Part shown: in pieces, positions 1 through 7,330 of the stretch
How positions within the stretch are numbered: position 1 is the first letter of the stretch
How the letters are laid out: every line of letters begins with the position of its first letter
NCBI GenBank assembly: GCA_046765875.1
Contig: JBKPSJ010000369.1
Location: 1 to 27,911 of the forward strand
DNA from: DASRHY01 sp046765875
GTDB lineage: Bacteria; Actinomycetota; Actinomycetes; Propionibacteriales; Kribbellaceae
DNA: 27,911 bases
Reading direction: 5' to 3'
Translations under genes and position numbers: made by a program
The notes under the pieces: generated by a model
Databases searched by the model: none
What the model saw: the letters and a program-made list of their open reading frames with translations, nothing else
What the model was told of the DNA's origin: nothing

Positions 1-296
1 AGCGCGGACAGCGGGACGAACCGGCGCTGGGTGGCGTGCGAGACGACGTACGCGATCGTGGTCTTGCCGGTGCCGGGCGGACCCCACAGCAGTACCGACA
101 TCGGCTGATCACCCTCGACCAGCCGGCGCAGCGGCGAGCCGGGCGCCATCAGGTGCTGCTGGCCGACGATCTCGTCCAGGCTGCGTGGCCGCATCCGTAC
201 CGCCAGCGGCGCGGCGGTGTGGTCGGCGTCGGCCAGGCTGCCGCTCCCGCGTGCCGGGGCGGGTACGCCGGGCAGATCGAACAAGCCGTCACTCAC
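1..296 (-). CDS. rarA: Replication-associated recombination protein A (RarA/MgsA), N-terminal part, cut by window edge
   Basis: The gene is read on the minus strand from a GTG start at 294-296; the first 98 residues are present and the rest lies outside the window. The reading frame shows an N-terminal RP(R)SLDEIVGQQHL segment at about residues 37-49 and a Walker A motif GPPGTGKTT at 72-80, the arrangement seen in RarA/MgsA AAA+ ATPases related to the clamp loader and RuvB. RarA acts at stalled replication forks. There is no clear Shine-Dalgarno sequence, but a TAGGCT -10-like hexamer ends 7 bases before the GTG, so a leaderless transcript is likely. The gene diverges from the cytochrome b gene. 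The family call is firm because the QQHL and Walker A segments match RarA rather than RuvB. Confidence 0.9.
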   Translation of the reverse strand, partial: MSDGLFDLPGVPAPARGSGSLADADHTAAPLAVRMRPRSLDEIVGQQHLMAPGSPLRRLVEGDQPMSVLLWGPPGTGKTTIAYVVSHATQRRFVPLSA

Positions 297-303
297 ACCG
301 CCG

Positions 304-309
304 AGCCTA
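304..309 (-). promoter_or_regulatory. Candidate -10 element for a leaderless rarA transcript
   Basis: On the minus strand the hexamer TAGGCT fits the actinobacterial TANNNT -10 pattern. It sits 7 bases upstream of the rarA GTG start, which would place transcription initiation at or next to the start codon. No convincing -35 hexamer was found. This is inference from position and pattern. Confidence 0.35.
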
Positions 310-405
310 ATCGGCCCGAGTGTGCTCACCGTCACCTCACCCGGATGTCACATTCGCCGAGCGCCGCAGGTCAGACAGGTAGGAATCCTCTTCGCGGGAG
401 CGCAT

Positions 406-1746
406 ATGTTGTTGTCCAAGAACTTGCGCGGCCGGCTCTTCCCCGACCGGTGGTCCGTCTGGCTCGGCCGGGTCGCGTTCTCCAGTTTCGTCATGGTGAT
501 GATCAGCGGCGTGTTCCTGCTGTTCCACTACGACCAGTCGACTGATGTCGTGCGGTACGAAGGCCCGTACCTGCCGCTGGCCGGTATCGAGATGTCCCAG
601 GCGCTGGCTTCGACGTTGAAGATCTCGTTCGAGGTACCAGGCGGGCTGCTGATGCGCCAGGTGCACCACTGGGGCACCTTGGTGATGGCGGCGGCGATCA
701 TGCTCCACCTGCTGCACGTCTTCTTCACCGGCGCGTACCGCGGCGAGCACCGGGTGCGCTGGGTGGTCGTCGTCGGCCTGCTCGTGACGACGATGGCCGC
801 GGGCTTCACCGGCGCGGTGCTTCCGGACGACCTGCTGTCGGGCACCAGCCTGGCCATCTTCGACGGCGTCGTGAAGGCGACGCCGTTGATCGGAACGTGG
901 CTGTCGTCCTTGCTGTTCGGCGGATCGGCGATCGAACGGCTCTATCCGCTGCACGTTTATGTACTGCCTGTCGCGATGGTGGGCCTGTTCGTCGTCAGCG
1001 GGATGCTCGGTCGCGGTCGTCGCTCGCGGGCCGCCCTCGTCAAGAGCGGCGGGTTCTTCCTCATCGTCAGCGGCGTGCTGCTGGTGATGGCGGCCACCGC
1101 GACGATCAATCCGATCTGGCTGTACGGTCCGGCCGACCCGGCAAGTGGATCCGCCGGCGCGAGCCCGGAGTGGTATCTCGCGTTCCTCGACGGAGCGCTG
1201 CGCCTGGTACCGCCCGGCTGGGAGTTCGTCTGGCTGGGCCGGACCTGGTCGGTCGCCGTGCTGCTCCCGGTCATCGCCGGGTCGCTGTTCTTCGTGGTCG
1301 TCGCCGCGTATCCGTTCATCGAGGCGAGGTTCAAGCCCGACAGCAAATTCCTGGAGCGGCCGCGCGACAACCCGACCCGCACCGGCATCGGCGTCGCCGG
1401 CATGACGTTCTACGGCGTGCTGTGGATGGCGGCCAGCGCGGACACGATCGCCGTACGCTTCCATGTGACGTTCGAGGTCGTGCTGCACACCTTCCAGGTC
1501 CTGGTGCTGCTCGGCCCGGTCATCGGCTTCCTCGTCACGCGAAGCCTGTGCCTGGCCCTGCAAAGCAGGGAGGACGAGGAGATCGAGACCGGCGTGATCA
1601 TCCGGACGCCCGACGGCGGGTATTACGAGATCCACCGACCACCGGTAAGAGCTCTTGATCCGAGGTCCTCAGCTCTTCTTGATCGCGGCGCGGAGCCGGC
1701 CGAGGATCCGGTCGGCGTCGGTTCCGAACGGGTTGTCGTTGACTAG
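406..1746 (+). CDS. Lone QcrB-like cytochrome b (menaquinol-cytochrome c reductase cytochrome b subunit paralog)
   Basis: The 446-residue membrane protein resembles the actinobacterial cytochrome bc1 subunit QcrB along its length: VHHW...HLLHVFFTGAYR in helix B, the LPDDLLSGTSL segment, a Qo-site PEWY at residues 254-257, PFIEARF, and a GITFYG-like VAGMTFYG near 331-337. The ATG at 406 follows GGGAG by five bases. Helix B keeps H87 and H101 as heme ligands and helix D keeps H183. The fourth ligand, expected at H183+15, is Ser198, so the high-potential heme would lack one axial histidine. Actinobacterial QcrB proteins are usually about 540 residues, so this one is short. No Rieske (QcrA), cytochrome c (QcrC) or ctaE gene is nearby. 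It is probably a paralog of the respiratory subunit; its electron partner is unknown. The last 78 bases overlap the end of secA2. Confidence 0.85.
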   Translation: MLLSKNLRGRLFPDRWSVWLGRVAFSSFVMVMISGVFLLFHYDQSTDVVRYEGPYLPLAGIEMSQALASTLKISFEVPGGLLMRQVHHWGTLVMAAAIMLHLLHVFFTGAYRGEHRVRWVVVVGLLVTTMAAGFTGAVLPDDLLSGTSLAIFDGVVKATPLIGTWLSSLLFGGSAIERLYPLHVYVLPVAMVGLFVVSGMLGRGRRSRAALVKSGGFFLIVSGVLLVMAATATINPIWLYGPADPASGSAGASPEWYLAFLDGALRLVPPGWEFVWLGRTWSVAVLLPVIAGSLFFVVVAAYPFIEARFKPDSKFLERPRDNPTRTGIGVAGMTFYGVLWMAASADTIAVRFHVTFEVVLHTFQVLVLLGPVIGFLVTRSLCLALQSREDEEIETGVIIRTPDGGYYEIHRPPVRALDPRSSALLDRGAEPAEDPVGVGSERVVVD

Positions 1747-3975
1747 GTAGGTCCAGGTCGCCGTCGGGCGGGCCACCCCGCTCGCCTCGGCGTCCAGGCC
1801 GTCCGCGCCGATCGTGGCCGCCTCGAAGGACGCGGCGGCCGCGGTCCAGGCGTCCTCGATGAGATTGTCGAACGACGCGATCGCCTGCTTGTTGAACTCG
1901 TCGATCGGCTTCTCGTGCACGATCCCGCCGGACAGCGACCGCAGATGAATCCCCTCGCGCAGGTCGGCCAGGAGCGCCAGATGGTCGGTCCAGGCCAGGT
2001 CCAGGTGGTGCAGCGCGATCTGCCGTGCGGCCGCTTCGACCACCTCGGTGCCGTGCTCCTCGACCAGTTCCTCGTACCGCTCCTTGCCGCGTTCGGACAG
2101 CTCGGTGGCGGCCAGGTCGCCGGTCAGCACCTTCTCCCGGGTGTCGAGCAGTATCGCCCGCTGCTGGCCGGTCAGCCGGTGGTAGTCCCAGGTGCTGCGG
2201 TGGATCTCGACGTTCGCGCCGTCGGCAACACGCTGGGCATGCTCGACATGCGCGTGCGACTTGCGGTCGTCGACCCGGCCCGTGGCGTCGGGCTGCGGCC
2301 GCAGCCCGGTCGTCACCGAGTACCGGGTGATCAGCTCGTCGCCGAGGCTGGCGAAGAACACCGAGCCGCCCGGGTCGCCCTGTCGCCCCGCGCGCCCGCG
2401 CAACTGGTCGTCCAGCCGGCTCGAGTTGTGCCGGCCGGTGCCGATCACGTACAGCCCGCCGAGCTCGACCGCCTTGTCCTTGTCGTGCTCGTCGTGGCCG
2501 CCGAGCCGGATGTCGGTACCGCGGCCGGCCATCTGGGTCGACACCGTCACCGTGCCGGGCACACCGGCCTCGGCGACGATCGCGGCCTCCTCGGCGTCGT
2601 TCTTCGCGTTCAGCACGACATGCGGTACGCCGGCCTCCTCGAGCTTGTCCGACAACTGCTCGGACTCGCCGACGCTGTGCGTGCCGACCAGGATCGGCCG
2701 GCCGGACTCGTGCACCTCGAGGATGTGCTCGACCAGCGCCGTGTCCTTCTCGTCCACGCCGAGGTACAGCCGGTCGGGATGGTCGACGCGGATGTTCGGC
2801 TTGTTCGGCGGGATCACCGCCACCTCGACCTTGTAGAACTCCAGCAGCCCTTCGGCCACCACGACCGCCGTACCGGTCATGCCGCAGATCGTCGGGTACG
2901 CGGTGACCAGGTCCTGGACGGTGATGGTGTCCAGCATCTCGCCGCTCTCGGACGCGCCCAGCGCCTCCTTGGCCTCGACCGCGGCCTGCAGCCCGTCCGG
3001 CCAGCGCTGCAGCTTGGCGATCCGGCCGCGATTGGTGTTGACCAGATGCACCTTGCCGTCGCGGACCAGGTAGTCGACGTCCCGCTTGAGCAGCGCCTCC
3101 GCGTGCAACGCGATGTTGACCTGGGTGAGCCGTTCCAGGTTCTCCTCGGCGTACAGGTCGATGCCGCCGAGCCGCTCCTCGGTGTGGTCGGTGCCGGCCT
3201 CGGTCAGCGCGACGCTGCGGCCGTCCGGGTCGACCTCGTAGTCGATGCCGGCGCGTAGTTCGCGGACCAACTGGACGATGTCGTCGTCCATCTCGTCGCC
3301 CGCGGTCGCACCGGCCAGCACCAGCGGCACCCGGGCCTCGTCGATCAGCACCGAGTCGGCCTCGTCGACCAGCGCCACGTCCTGCTCGGCGGTGACCCGG
3401 TCGGCGGCGTCGGTGACCAACCGGTCCCGCAGCACGTCGAAGCCGATCTCGCTCACCGGCGCGTAGCAGACCTCCGCCTGGTACGCCGTGAGACGCTCGG
3501 CCGGCGTCGAGGACTGACCGATCCAGCCGACGGTCACGCCGAGCAGGTCGTACAGCGGCTTCATCCACTCCGCGTCCCGGCGGGCCAGGTAGTCGTTGAC
3601 CGCCATCACCTGGACATGCCGGCCGCGCAACGCGTACCCGGCGGCGGCGATCGCGCCGGCCAGCGTCTTGCCCTCGCCGGTGGCCATCTCGATCACCCGG
3701 CCCTGCAGCAGCGCGAGCGCGCCGACCAGCTGACAGTCGAACGGCCGGTCGCCGATCGTGCGGTCTGCGGCCTCGCGCGCGATCGCAAGGAAGTCGACCA
3801 GCTCGTCGTCGGTGAACGGCTCGGTCCCGCGCAGCTCCGCGGCGGCCTCGACGAGCTCCTCGTCGCTCAGCTCGGTGCGCTCGTCGACCAGCGCGACCAG
3901 CCGCTCGTACGGACGGATATCGATGCTGCCCGGCCGCTGCAGCACGCGGCGGATCCGGTCGGTCAGTTTGGCCAT
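1669..3975 (-). CDS. secA2: Accessory Sec system translocase ATPase SecA2
   Basis: The 768-residue protein has the SecA ATPase layout: Walker A GEGKT at residues 100-104 (in the stretch VIEMATGEGKT), NDYLARRDAEWM just after it, the DEAD-type box VDEADSVLIDEAR at 203-215, then MAGRGTDI and QLRGRAGRQGDPG of the second nucleotide-binding fold. It ends with NDNPFG...AAIKKS and has no C-terminal zinc-binding tail. The length and tail fit actinobacterial SecA2, which exports a small set of proteins together with SecYEG, rather than the housekeeping SecA1 of more than 900 residues. The ATG at 3975 was chosen because the conserved MAKLTDRIRRVL begins there; the open frame runs further upstream but without family-like sequence. 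The Shine-Dalgarno signal is poor. The 3' end overlaps the cytochrome b gene. Confidence 0.9.
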   Translation of the reverse strand: MAKLTDRIRRVLQRPGSIDIRPYERLVALVDERTELSDEELVEAAAELRGTEPFTDDELVDFLAIAREAADRTIGDRPFDCQLVGALALLQGRVIEMATGEGKTLAGAIAAAGYALRGRHVQVMAVNDYLARRDAEWMKPLYDLLGVTVGWIGQSSTPAERLTAYQAEVCYAPVSEIGFDVLRDRLVTDAADRVTAEQDVALVDEADSVLIDEARVPLVLAGATAGDEMDDDIVQLVRELRAGIDYEVDPDGRSVALTEAGTDHTEERLGGIDLYAEENLERLTQVNIALHAEALLKRDVDYLVRDGKVHLVNTNRGRIAKLQRWPDGLQAAVEAKEALGASESGEMLDTITVQDLVTAYPTICGMTGTAVVVAEGLLEFYKVEVAVIPPNKPNIRVDHPDRLYLGVDEKDTALVEHILEVHESGRPILVGTHSVGESEQLSDKLEEAGVPHVVLNAKNDAEEAAIVAEAGVPGTVTVSTQMAGRGTDIRLGGHDEHDKDKAVELGGLYVIGTGRHNSSRLDDQLRGRAGRQGDPGGSVFFASLGDELITRYSVTTGLRPQPDATGRVDDRKSHAHVEHAQRVADGANVEIHRSTWDYHRLTGQQRAILLDTREKVLTGDLAATELSERGKERYEELVEEHGTEVVEAAARQIALHHLDLAWTDHLALLADLREGIHLRSLSGGIVHEKPIDEFNKQAIASFDNLIEDAWTAAAASFEAATIGADGLDAEASGVARPTATWTYLVNDNPFGTDADRILGRLRAAIKKS

Positions 3976-4019
3976 ACCCTGCGCAACGTCCAATCTTCTG
4001 GGCGGGTTCCCCGCGCAGT

Positions 4020-4970
4020 CTAGGCGGTGCGGTTGACCTGACCGTTCGCGGTCAGCCAGCTGACGGCGTCGAGCACGGTCTCCAGCGGCGTGTACGCCGG
4101 GCGGAAGCCGAGCACCCGAGCCGCCTTGTCCATCGAGCAGTTCGGGCTGTGGGCGATGTGGTCCCAGGTGACCTCGGCGTCCCGCGGCGTCACCGTCTCG
4201 CGCCACTCGTCCCACGGCAGGAACGCGAGATTCGCCTCACGGCCGAACGACTCCGCGACACCCTCGGCGTACCCGCGCAGGGTCATCGCACCGGCGGCGA
4301 CCGCATGGAAACTCCCACCGACCGCCGCGGACCGGTTGTCGATCGCGGCGACGAACTCAGCTGCCACATCACCGGCGTGCACATGCTGCAAGGTCTCCAG
4401 ACCGCGGTCCGGCAGCGCCAGTTCCGCACCGGTGGCCAGCTTCTCGAACACTGCGAGGTCGAGATTGCCCGCGGGGTTGATCGGCCGCCAGCCGGGCCCG
4501 CTGATGTGGCCGGGATGGATCACCGTGACGGGTACGTCGTCCTGCGCCAGCAGCAGTCGTTCGATGGCCGCCTTGGCGATGCCGTAGTCGCCGAACGGCC
4601 TGCGCGGCGTGTCCTCCCGGGTCGGCACCAGCCCGCTGGGACCGTGCACCCAGATCGTTCCGCAGTGCAGCAGATGCCCGGCCTGTCCGCGCAATGCGTC
4701 GAGTAGGTGGCGTGCGCTTGGCTCGGTGAAGCAGATCAGGTCGACGACGACCTCCGCGCCGAGATCGCGCACCCGCGGGCCGAAGGTGCCCGCCGCGTCC
4801 TCGGCCTCGCGGTCGACCGTCACGACCTCGGCCCGCAGCCAGGCCTCGTCCGGCTGGTACGGCGCCCGCTGCCCGCGGCTCAGTACGACCACCTCGTGCC
4901 CGGCCTCGACGAGCATCGGCACCAGGTACGTACCGATGTGGCCGGTTCCTCCGATGACGACGATGCGCAT
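4020..4970 (-). CDS. NAD(P)-dependent epimerase/dehydratase (atypical or extended SDR)
   Basis: The protein has 316 residues and begins MRIVVIGGTGHIGTYLV, a Rossmann nucleotide-binding GGTGHIG motif at residues 7-13. The SDR catalytic pair appears as YGIAK (Y-x-x-x-K) in the middle. These features place it in the NAD-dependent epimerase/dehydratase family, which acts on nucleotide sugars or related substrates; the actual substrate cannot be told from sequence. The ATG at 4970 was chosen because it starts exactly at the Rossmann strand and lies four bases after the stop of the GNAT gene upstream, so the two are almost certainly co-transcribed and probably translationally coupled. A longer frame upstream reads into the GNAT gene and is not family-like. 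Confidence 0.85.
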   Translation of the reverse strand: MRIVVIGGTGHIGTYLVPMLVEAGHEVVVLSRGQRAPYQPDEAWLRAEVVTVDREAEDAAGTFGPRVRDLGAEVVVDLICFTEPSARHLLDALRGQAGHLLHCGTIWVHGPSGLVPTREDTPRRPFGDYGIAKAAIERLLLAQDDVPVTVIHPGHISGPGWRPINPAGNLDLAVFEKLATGAELALPDRGLETLQHVHAGDVAAEFVAAIDNRSAAVGGSFHAVAAGAMTLRGYAEGVAESFGREANLAFLPWDEWRETVTPRDAEVTWDHIAHSPNCSMDKAARVLGFRPAYTPLETVLDAVSWLTANGQVNRTA

Positions 4971-4974
4971 GGGC

Positions 4975-5757
4975 CTATGGCTTGAAGACGTACGGCGTGG
5001 TGCCTGCCACCTTGAGCAGGCCGACACGCTGCAGGATCGGGCGGCTGTCCTCCGACGCGTCGACGCGGGCGTACTTGTACCCGCGCTCGGCGGCCACGGT
5101 GGCGCGGTGCTTGAGCAGCGACCGGTACAGGCCCTGCCGGCGCCACTCCGGCAGCGTCGAACCGCCCCACAGGCTGCAGAAGTCGGTGCCCGGGTGGTAC
5201 CGGACCCAGCCGGCCGTCAGTGCCGGGCCACCAGCCGCCTCCTCCACTAAATAGATGCTGATGCGATCCGGATCCGATTCCCACTCGGCTTGCAACTGGT
5301 CGCTGAACTGATGGTCGCGGCCCCAGACCGCAACCTCGAGATCCCCGATCCGGTCGAAGTCCTGCTTCGTGGTGACCTCGCGGATCCGGGTCTTGGACGG
5401 CAGCGCCGACGGCTGCTTCAGGATGTGTTCCAGCTCGCCGAGGATGAGCGACTCCGGGTCCTCCGGTACGAACCCGGCGGCCACCAGTCGCTCGGTCAGA
5501 TCGGCCGGCACGTCGTAGCTGTAGGTCTTCCACTCCACCGACTGCCGGCGCCCGGCGAAGAAGTCCCGCTCGCGCGCGATCTGCGCATCCGGATCGTCCA
5601 GCCCCTCCGGCGACTCCACGAAACCTTGTTCGTCCACATCGTCGGGGTACGACCGCCGCACGGACCCCACGTGTTCGATATGCCAGCCCGGCGCCACGTC
5701 GCCGTCGGCCAGCCGCACCTGCGCATGGAAAACGCGCAGCAACTCGTCCTCGGTCAC
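4975..5757 (-). CDS. GNAT family N-acetyltransferase
   Basis: The 260-residue protein carries a C-terminal GNAT fold: the acetyl-CoA binding segment LPEWRRQGLYRSLLKHR (R-x-x-G-x pattern) near residues 200-217, followed by AAERGYKYARVDASEDSRPILQRVGL, the usual motif B region. The N-terminal half is helical and charged and may be a degenerate second GNAT-like domain. The substrate is unknown. I chose the GTG at 5757 because GGGAGG lies nine bases before it; an ATG three codons upstream (5766) directly abuts that ribosome site and is less likely. It is the first gene of a two-gene unit with the epimerase and diverges from the secreted AMIN-like gene. Confidence 0.8.
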   Translation of the reverse strand: MTEDELLRVFHAQVRLADGDVAPGWHIEHVGSVRRSYPDDVDEQGFVESPEGLDDPDAQIARERDFFAGRRQSVEWKTYSYDVPADLTERLVAAGFVPEDPESLILGELEHILKQPSALPSKTRIREVTTKQDFDRIGDLEVAVWGRDHQFSDQLQAEWESDPDRISIYLVEEAAGGPALTAGWVRYHPGTDFCSLWGGSTLPEWRRQGLYRSLLKHRATVAAERGYKYARVDASEDSRPILQRVGLLKVAGTTPYVFKP

Positions 5758-5827
5758 GCTGGCCATCCTCCCATGTCAACCGCCGCGAGCCCTTGCGCGT
5801 GGTTGTCATATCCGAGAGGGGGAAACC

Positions 5828-6361
5828 ATGATCCACACCCACCGCATGCGATCCCTGGTCGCAATCCTGGCCGTCGCCGCCGTTCCGGCCGTCGGTCTGG
5901 TCACGCCGTCATCCGCGGCCTCCGGCTGCCCTACCGGCTGGGGTTCGTTGCCCGAGACATCGAGTCGTACGACGACGGCACAGCTGACCGGTGTACGGTC
6001 CGGCCGGCACACCTGCTTCGACCGGCTCGTCATCGACCTGAGCGGCAGGCCGGCGGGATACCGGGTGAACTACGTGAGCAATGTCTTCACTGACGGATCC
6101 GGCGCACTGGTTCCGCTGCGCGGCGGAGCCAAACTGCAGATCGTCGTCACCGCACCCAACTACCACCTGACCGCGAATCAGCGTGAACTCACCAACGTCG
6201 CCGGCTACCAGACATTCCGCCAGGTTGCGTGGGCCGGCTCGTTCGAGGGACAGTCGACGATCGGCCTCGGCGTCCGCGCCCGGCTCCCGTTCCGCGTCCT
6301 CACCCTCCCCGGCCCCGGCGCGGGAAGCCGCCTCGTCGTCGACGTCGCCCACCGCTGGTAG
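5828..6361 (+). CDS. Small secreted AMIN-like domain protein
   Basis: The 177-residue protein starts with a clear Sec signal peptide: basic MIHTHRMR, a hydrophobic stretch about residues 9-25, and a likely cleavage after PSSAAS near 31. The mature part reads as an all-beta domain (FDRLVIDLSGRPAGYRVNYV ... GSRLVVDVAHRW), matching the actinobacterial AMIN-like secreted family, which is related to the AMIN domain of peptidoglycan-binding proteins. Its exact role is not known; a cell-envelope location follows from the signal peptide. The ATG at 5828 follows a purine-rich AGAGGGGGA ribosome site. The gene diverges from the GNAT gene and converges on the VOC gene, with a perfect palindrome in between. 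Confidence 0.72.
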   Translation: MIHTHRMRSLVAILAVAAVPAVGLVTPSSAASGCPTGWGSLPETSSRTTTAQLTGVRSGRHTCFDRLVIDLSGRPAGYRVNYVSNVFTDGSGALVPLRGGAKLQIVVTAPNYHLTANQRELTNVAGYQTFRQVAWAGSFEGQSTIGLGVRARLPFRVLTLPGPGAGSRLVVDVAHRW

Positions 6362-6366
6362 CCGCA

Positions 6367-6392
6367 CGCCCGCGCCCGGCCGGGCGCGGGCG
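6367..6392. terminator. Perfect 26-base GC palindrome, probable bidirectional terminator
   Basis: Thirteen bases (6367-6379) are followed immediately by their exact reverse complement (6380-6392), all G and C. With a minimal loop of four bases this gives an 11-bp stem. It lies 5 bases after the AMIN-like stop and 9 bases before the VOC stop, between convergent genes, where actinobacterial hairpin terminators without a U-tract are common. It might also be a protein binding site. Confidence 0.7.
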
Positions 6393-6401
6393 GCTCGTAG
6401 A

Positions 6402-6848
6402 TCAGTCCCCGGCCTTGGCTTCTGCGCCGAAGTCCTCGGGCCTGTACGCCTTCTGCTCGACCAGGACCCACCAATTGCCGGAGTTGTCCCTCATCACGGC
6501 CTCGACGCCGTACGGGCGGTCGACCGGCTCGGAGACGAACTCAACACCCTTGGCGGTGAGCTCCTCGTAGGTCTTGCGGCAGTCGTCGACGTTCAGCCCG
6601 CCGGCGCCCATCGAGCCCTTGGCCATCATCCGCTTGACGAACCCGGCCGACTCGTCGTCCAGCGGCGGCCCGGGCAGCGCCAGGTTGACACTGACGTCCG
6701 GCCGGTCGGGCAGCCCGACGGCCAGCCAGCGGTAGTCGCCCACTGTCACGTCCGCGCGCAACTCGAAGCCGAGCTTGGTGGTGTAGAACTCGAGCGCCTC
6801 GTCCTGGTCGGTCACCCACACGCTGAGCAGCGATACGTTCTTGATCAT
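6402..6848 (-). CDS. VOC (glyoxalase/bleomycin resistance) superfamily protein
   Basis: The 148-residue protein begins MIKNVSLLSVWVTDQDEALEFYTTKLGFEL, the typical first beta-alpha-beta module of vicinal oxygen chelate proteins, and has a second module ending in VMRDNSGNWWVLVEQ with the usual metal-ligand glutamate. Substrate and reaction are not determinable. The ATG at 6848 has GGAGG six bases upstream and overlaps the stop of the AraC-type gene in the sequence ATGA (6845-6848), so the two are translationally coupled. A regulator-VOC pair suggests that the regulator controls this gene, perhaps in a stress or detoxification response. Confidence 0.88.
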   Translation of the reverse strand: MIKNVSLLSVWVTDQDEALEFYTTKLGFELRADVTVGDYRWLAVGLPDRPDVSVNLALPGPPLDDESAGFVKRMMAKGSMGAGGLNVDDCRKTYEELTAKGVEFVSEPVDRPYGVEAVMRDNSGNWWVLVEQKAYRPEDFGAEAKAGD

Positions 6849-7324
6849 CTGTCGCCTCCTTGGTCGTCGTCGGTGGGTACGACGCTAGGCCCGGCGCCCG
6901 GCCGAATGCTTCTCCCGGATTGCGGAGCATGCTGCAGGCCGAGCATGAAGACGAAGCAGCCCGGGATGTGCGGACTACCCGCGTGGGTGCGCTGGTACTC
7001 CGACGGGCTCATCCCGACCAGTTCGGAGAACTTCGCGCTGAACGAGCCGAGGCTGCTGTACCCGACCAGGTTGCATACCTCGGTCACGGTCAGGTTCGTC
7101 GCCCGGAGCAGGTCGGTGGCCCGCTCGATCCTGCGGCGGGTGACGTACTGCATCGGCGTCTCGCCGTACTCGGTCGCGAAGCACCGAAGGAAGTGATACT
7201 TCGAGACGCCGGCCGTACGCGCCAGCGCATCCAGATCCAGCGGCTCGGCATAGTTGCGGTCGGCAACGTCCCGCGCCCGCCGCAGGTGCGGCAGCAGGTC
7301 GATCGGGACCGGTGACCGCCGCAC
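6845..7324 (-). CDS. AraC family transcriptional regulator (DNA-binding domain only)
   Basis: The 159-residue protein is essentially an AraC/XylS double helix-turn-helix domain: residues about 10-110 include DLDALARTAGVSKYHFLRCF (first HTH) and TVTEVCNLVGYSSLGSFSAKFSELVGMSPSEYQ (second HTH and the family signature). There is no N-terminal cupin or other sensing domain, and the tail of about 45 residues has no recognised fold. The GTG start at 7324 lies 6 bases after the aspS stop, with only a weak GAGAAG ribosome site, so it appears to be read through from aspS. The downstream VOC gene overlaps by four bases. Confidence 0.88.
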   Translation of the reverse strand: MRRSPVPIDLLPHLRRARDVADRNYAEPLDLDALARTAGVSKYHFLRCFATEYGETPMQYVTRRRIERATDLLRATNLTVTEVCNLVGYSSLGSFSAKFSELVGMSPSEYQRTHAGSPHIPGCFVFMLGLQHAPQSGRSIRPGAGPSVVPTDDDQGGDR

Positions 7325-7330
7325 TGGTGG

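Noticed and set aside
337..1635. 432-codon minus-strand frame opposite the cytochrome b gene
   Set aside because: The plus strand has full QcrB-like motifs; the antisense frame is rich in His, Gln and Arg, typical of a shadow.
3979..4018. Hairpin between the epimerase end and the secA2 start
   Set aside because: Only six bases (ctgcgc/gcgcag) pair across a 28-base loop; this is expected by chance at this GC content.
5767..5827. Promoter pair in the GNAT/AMIN divergent gap
   Set aside because: TTGCGC and TCATAT hexamers are present but only seven bases apart, so they do not form a promoter together.
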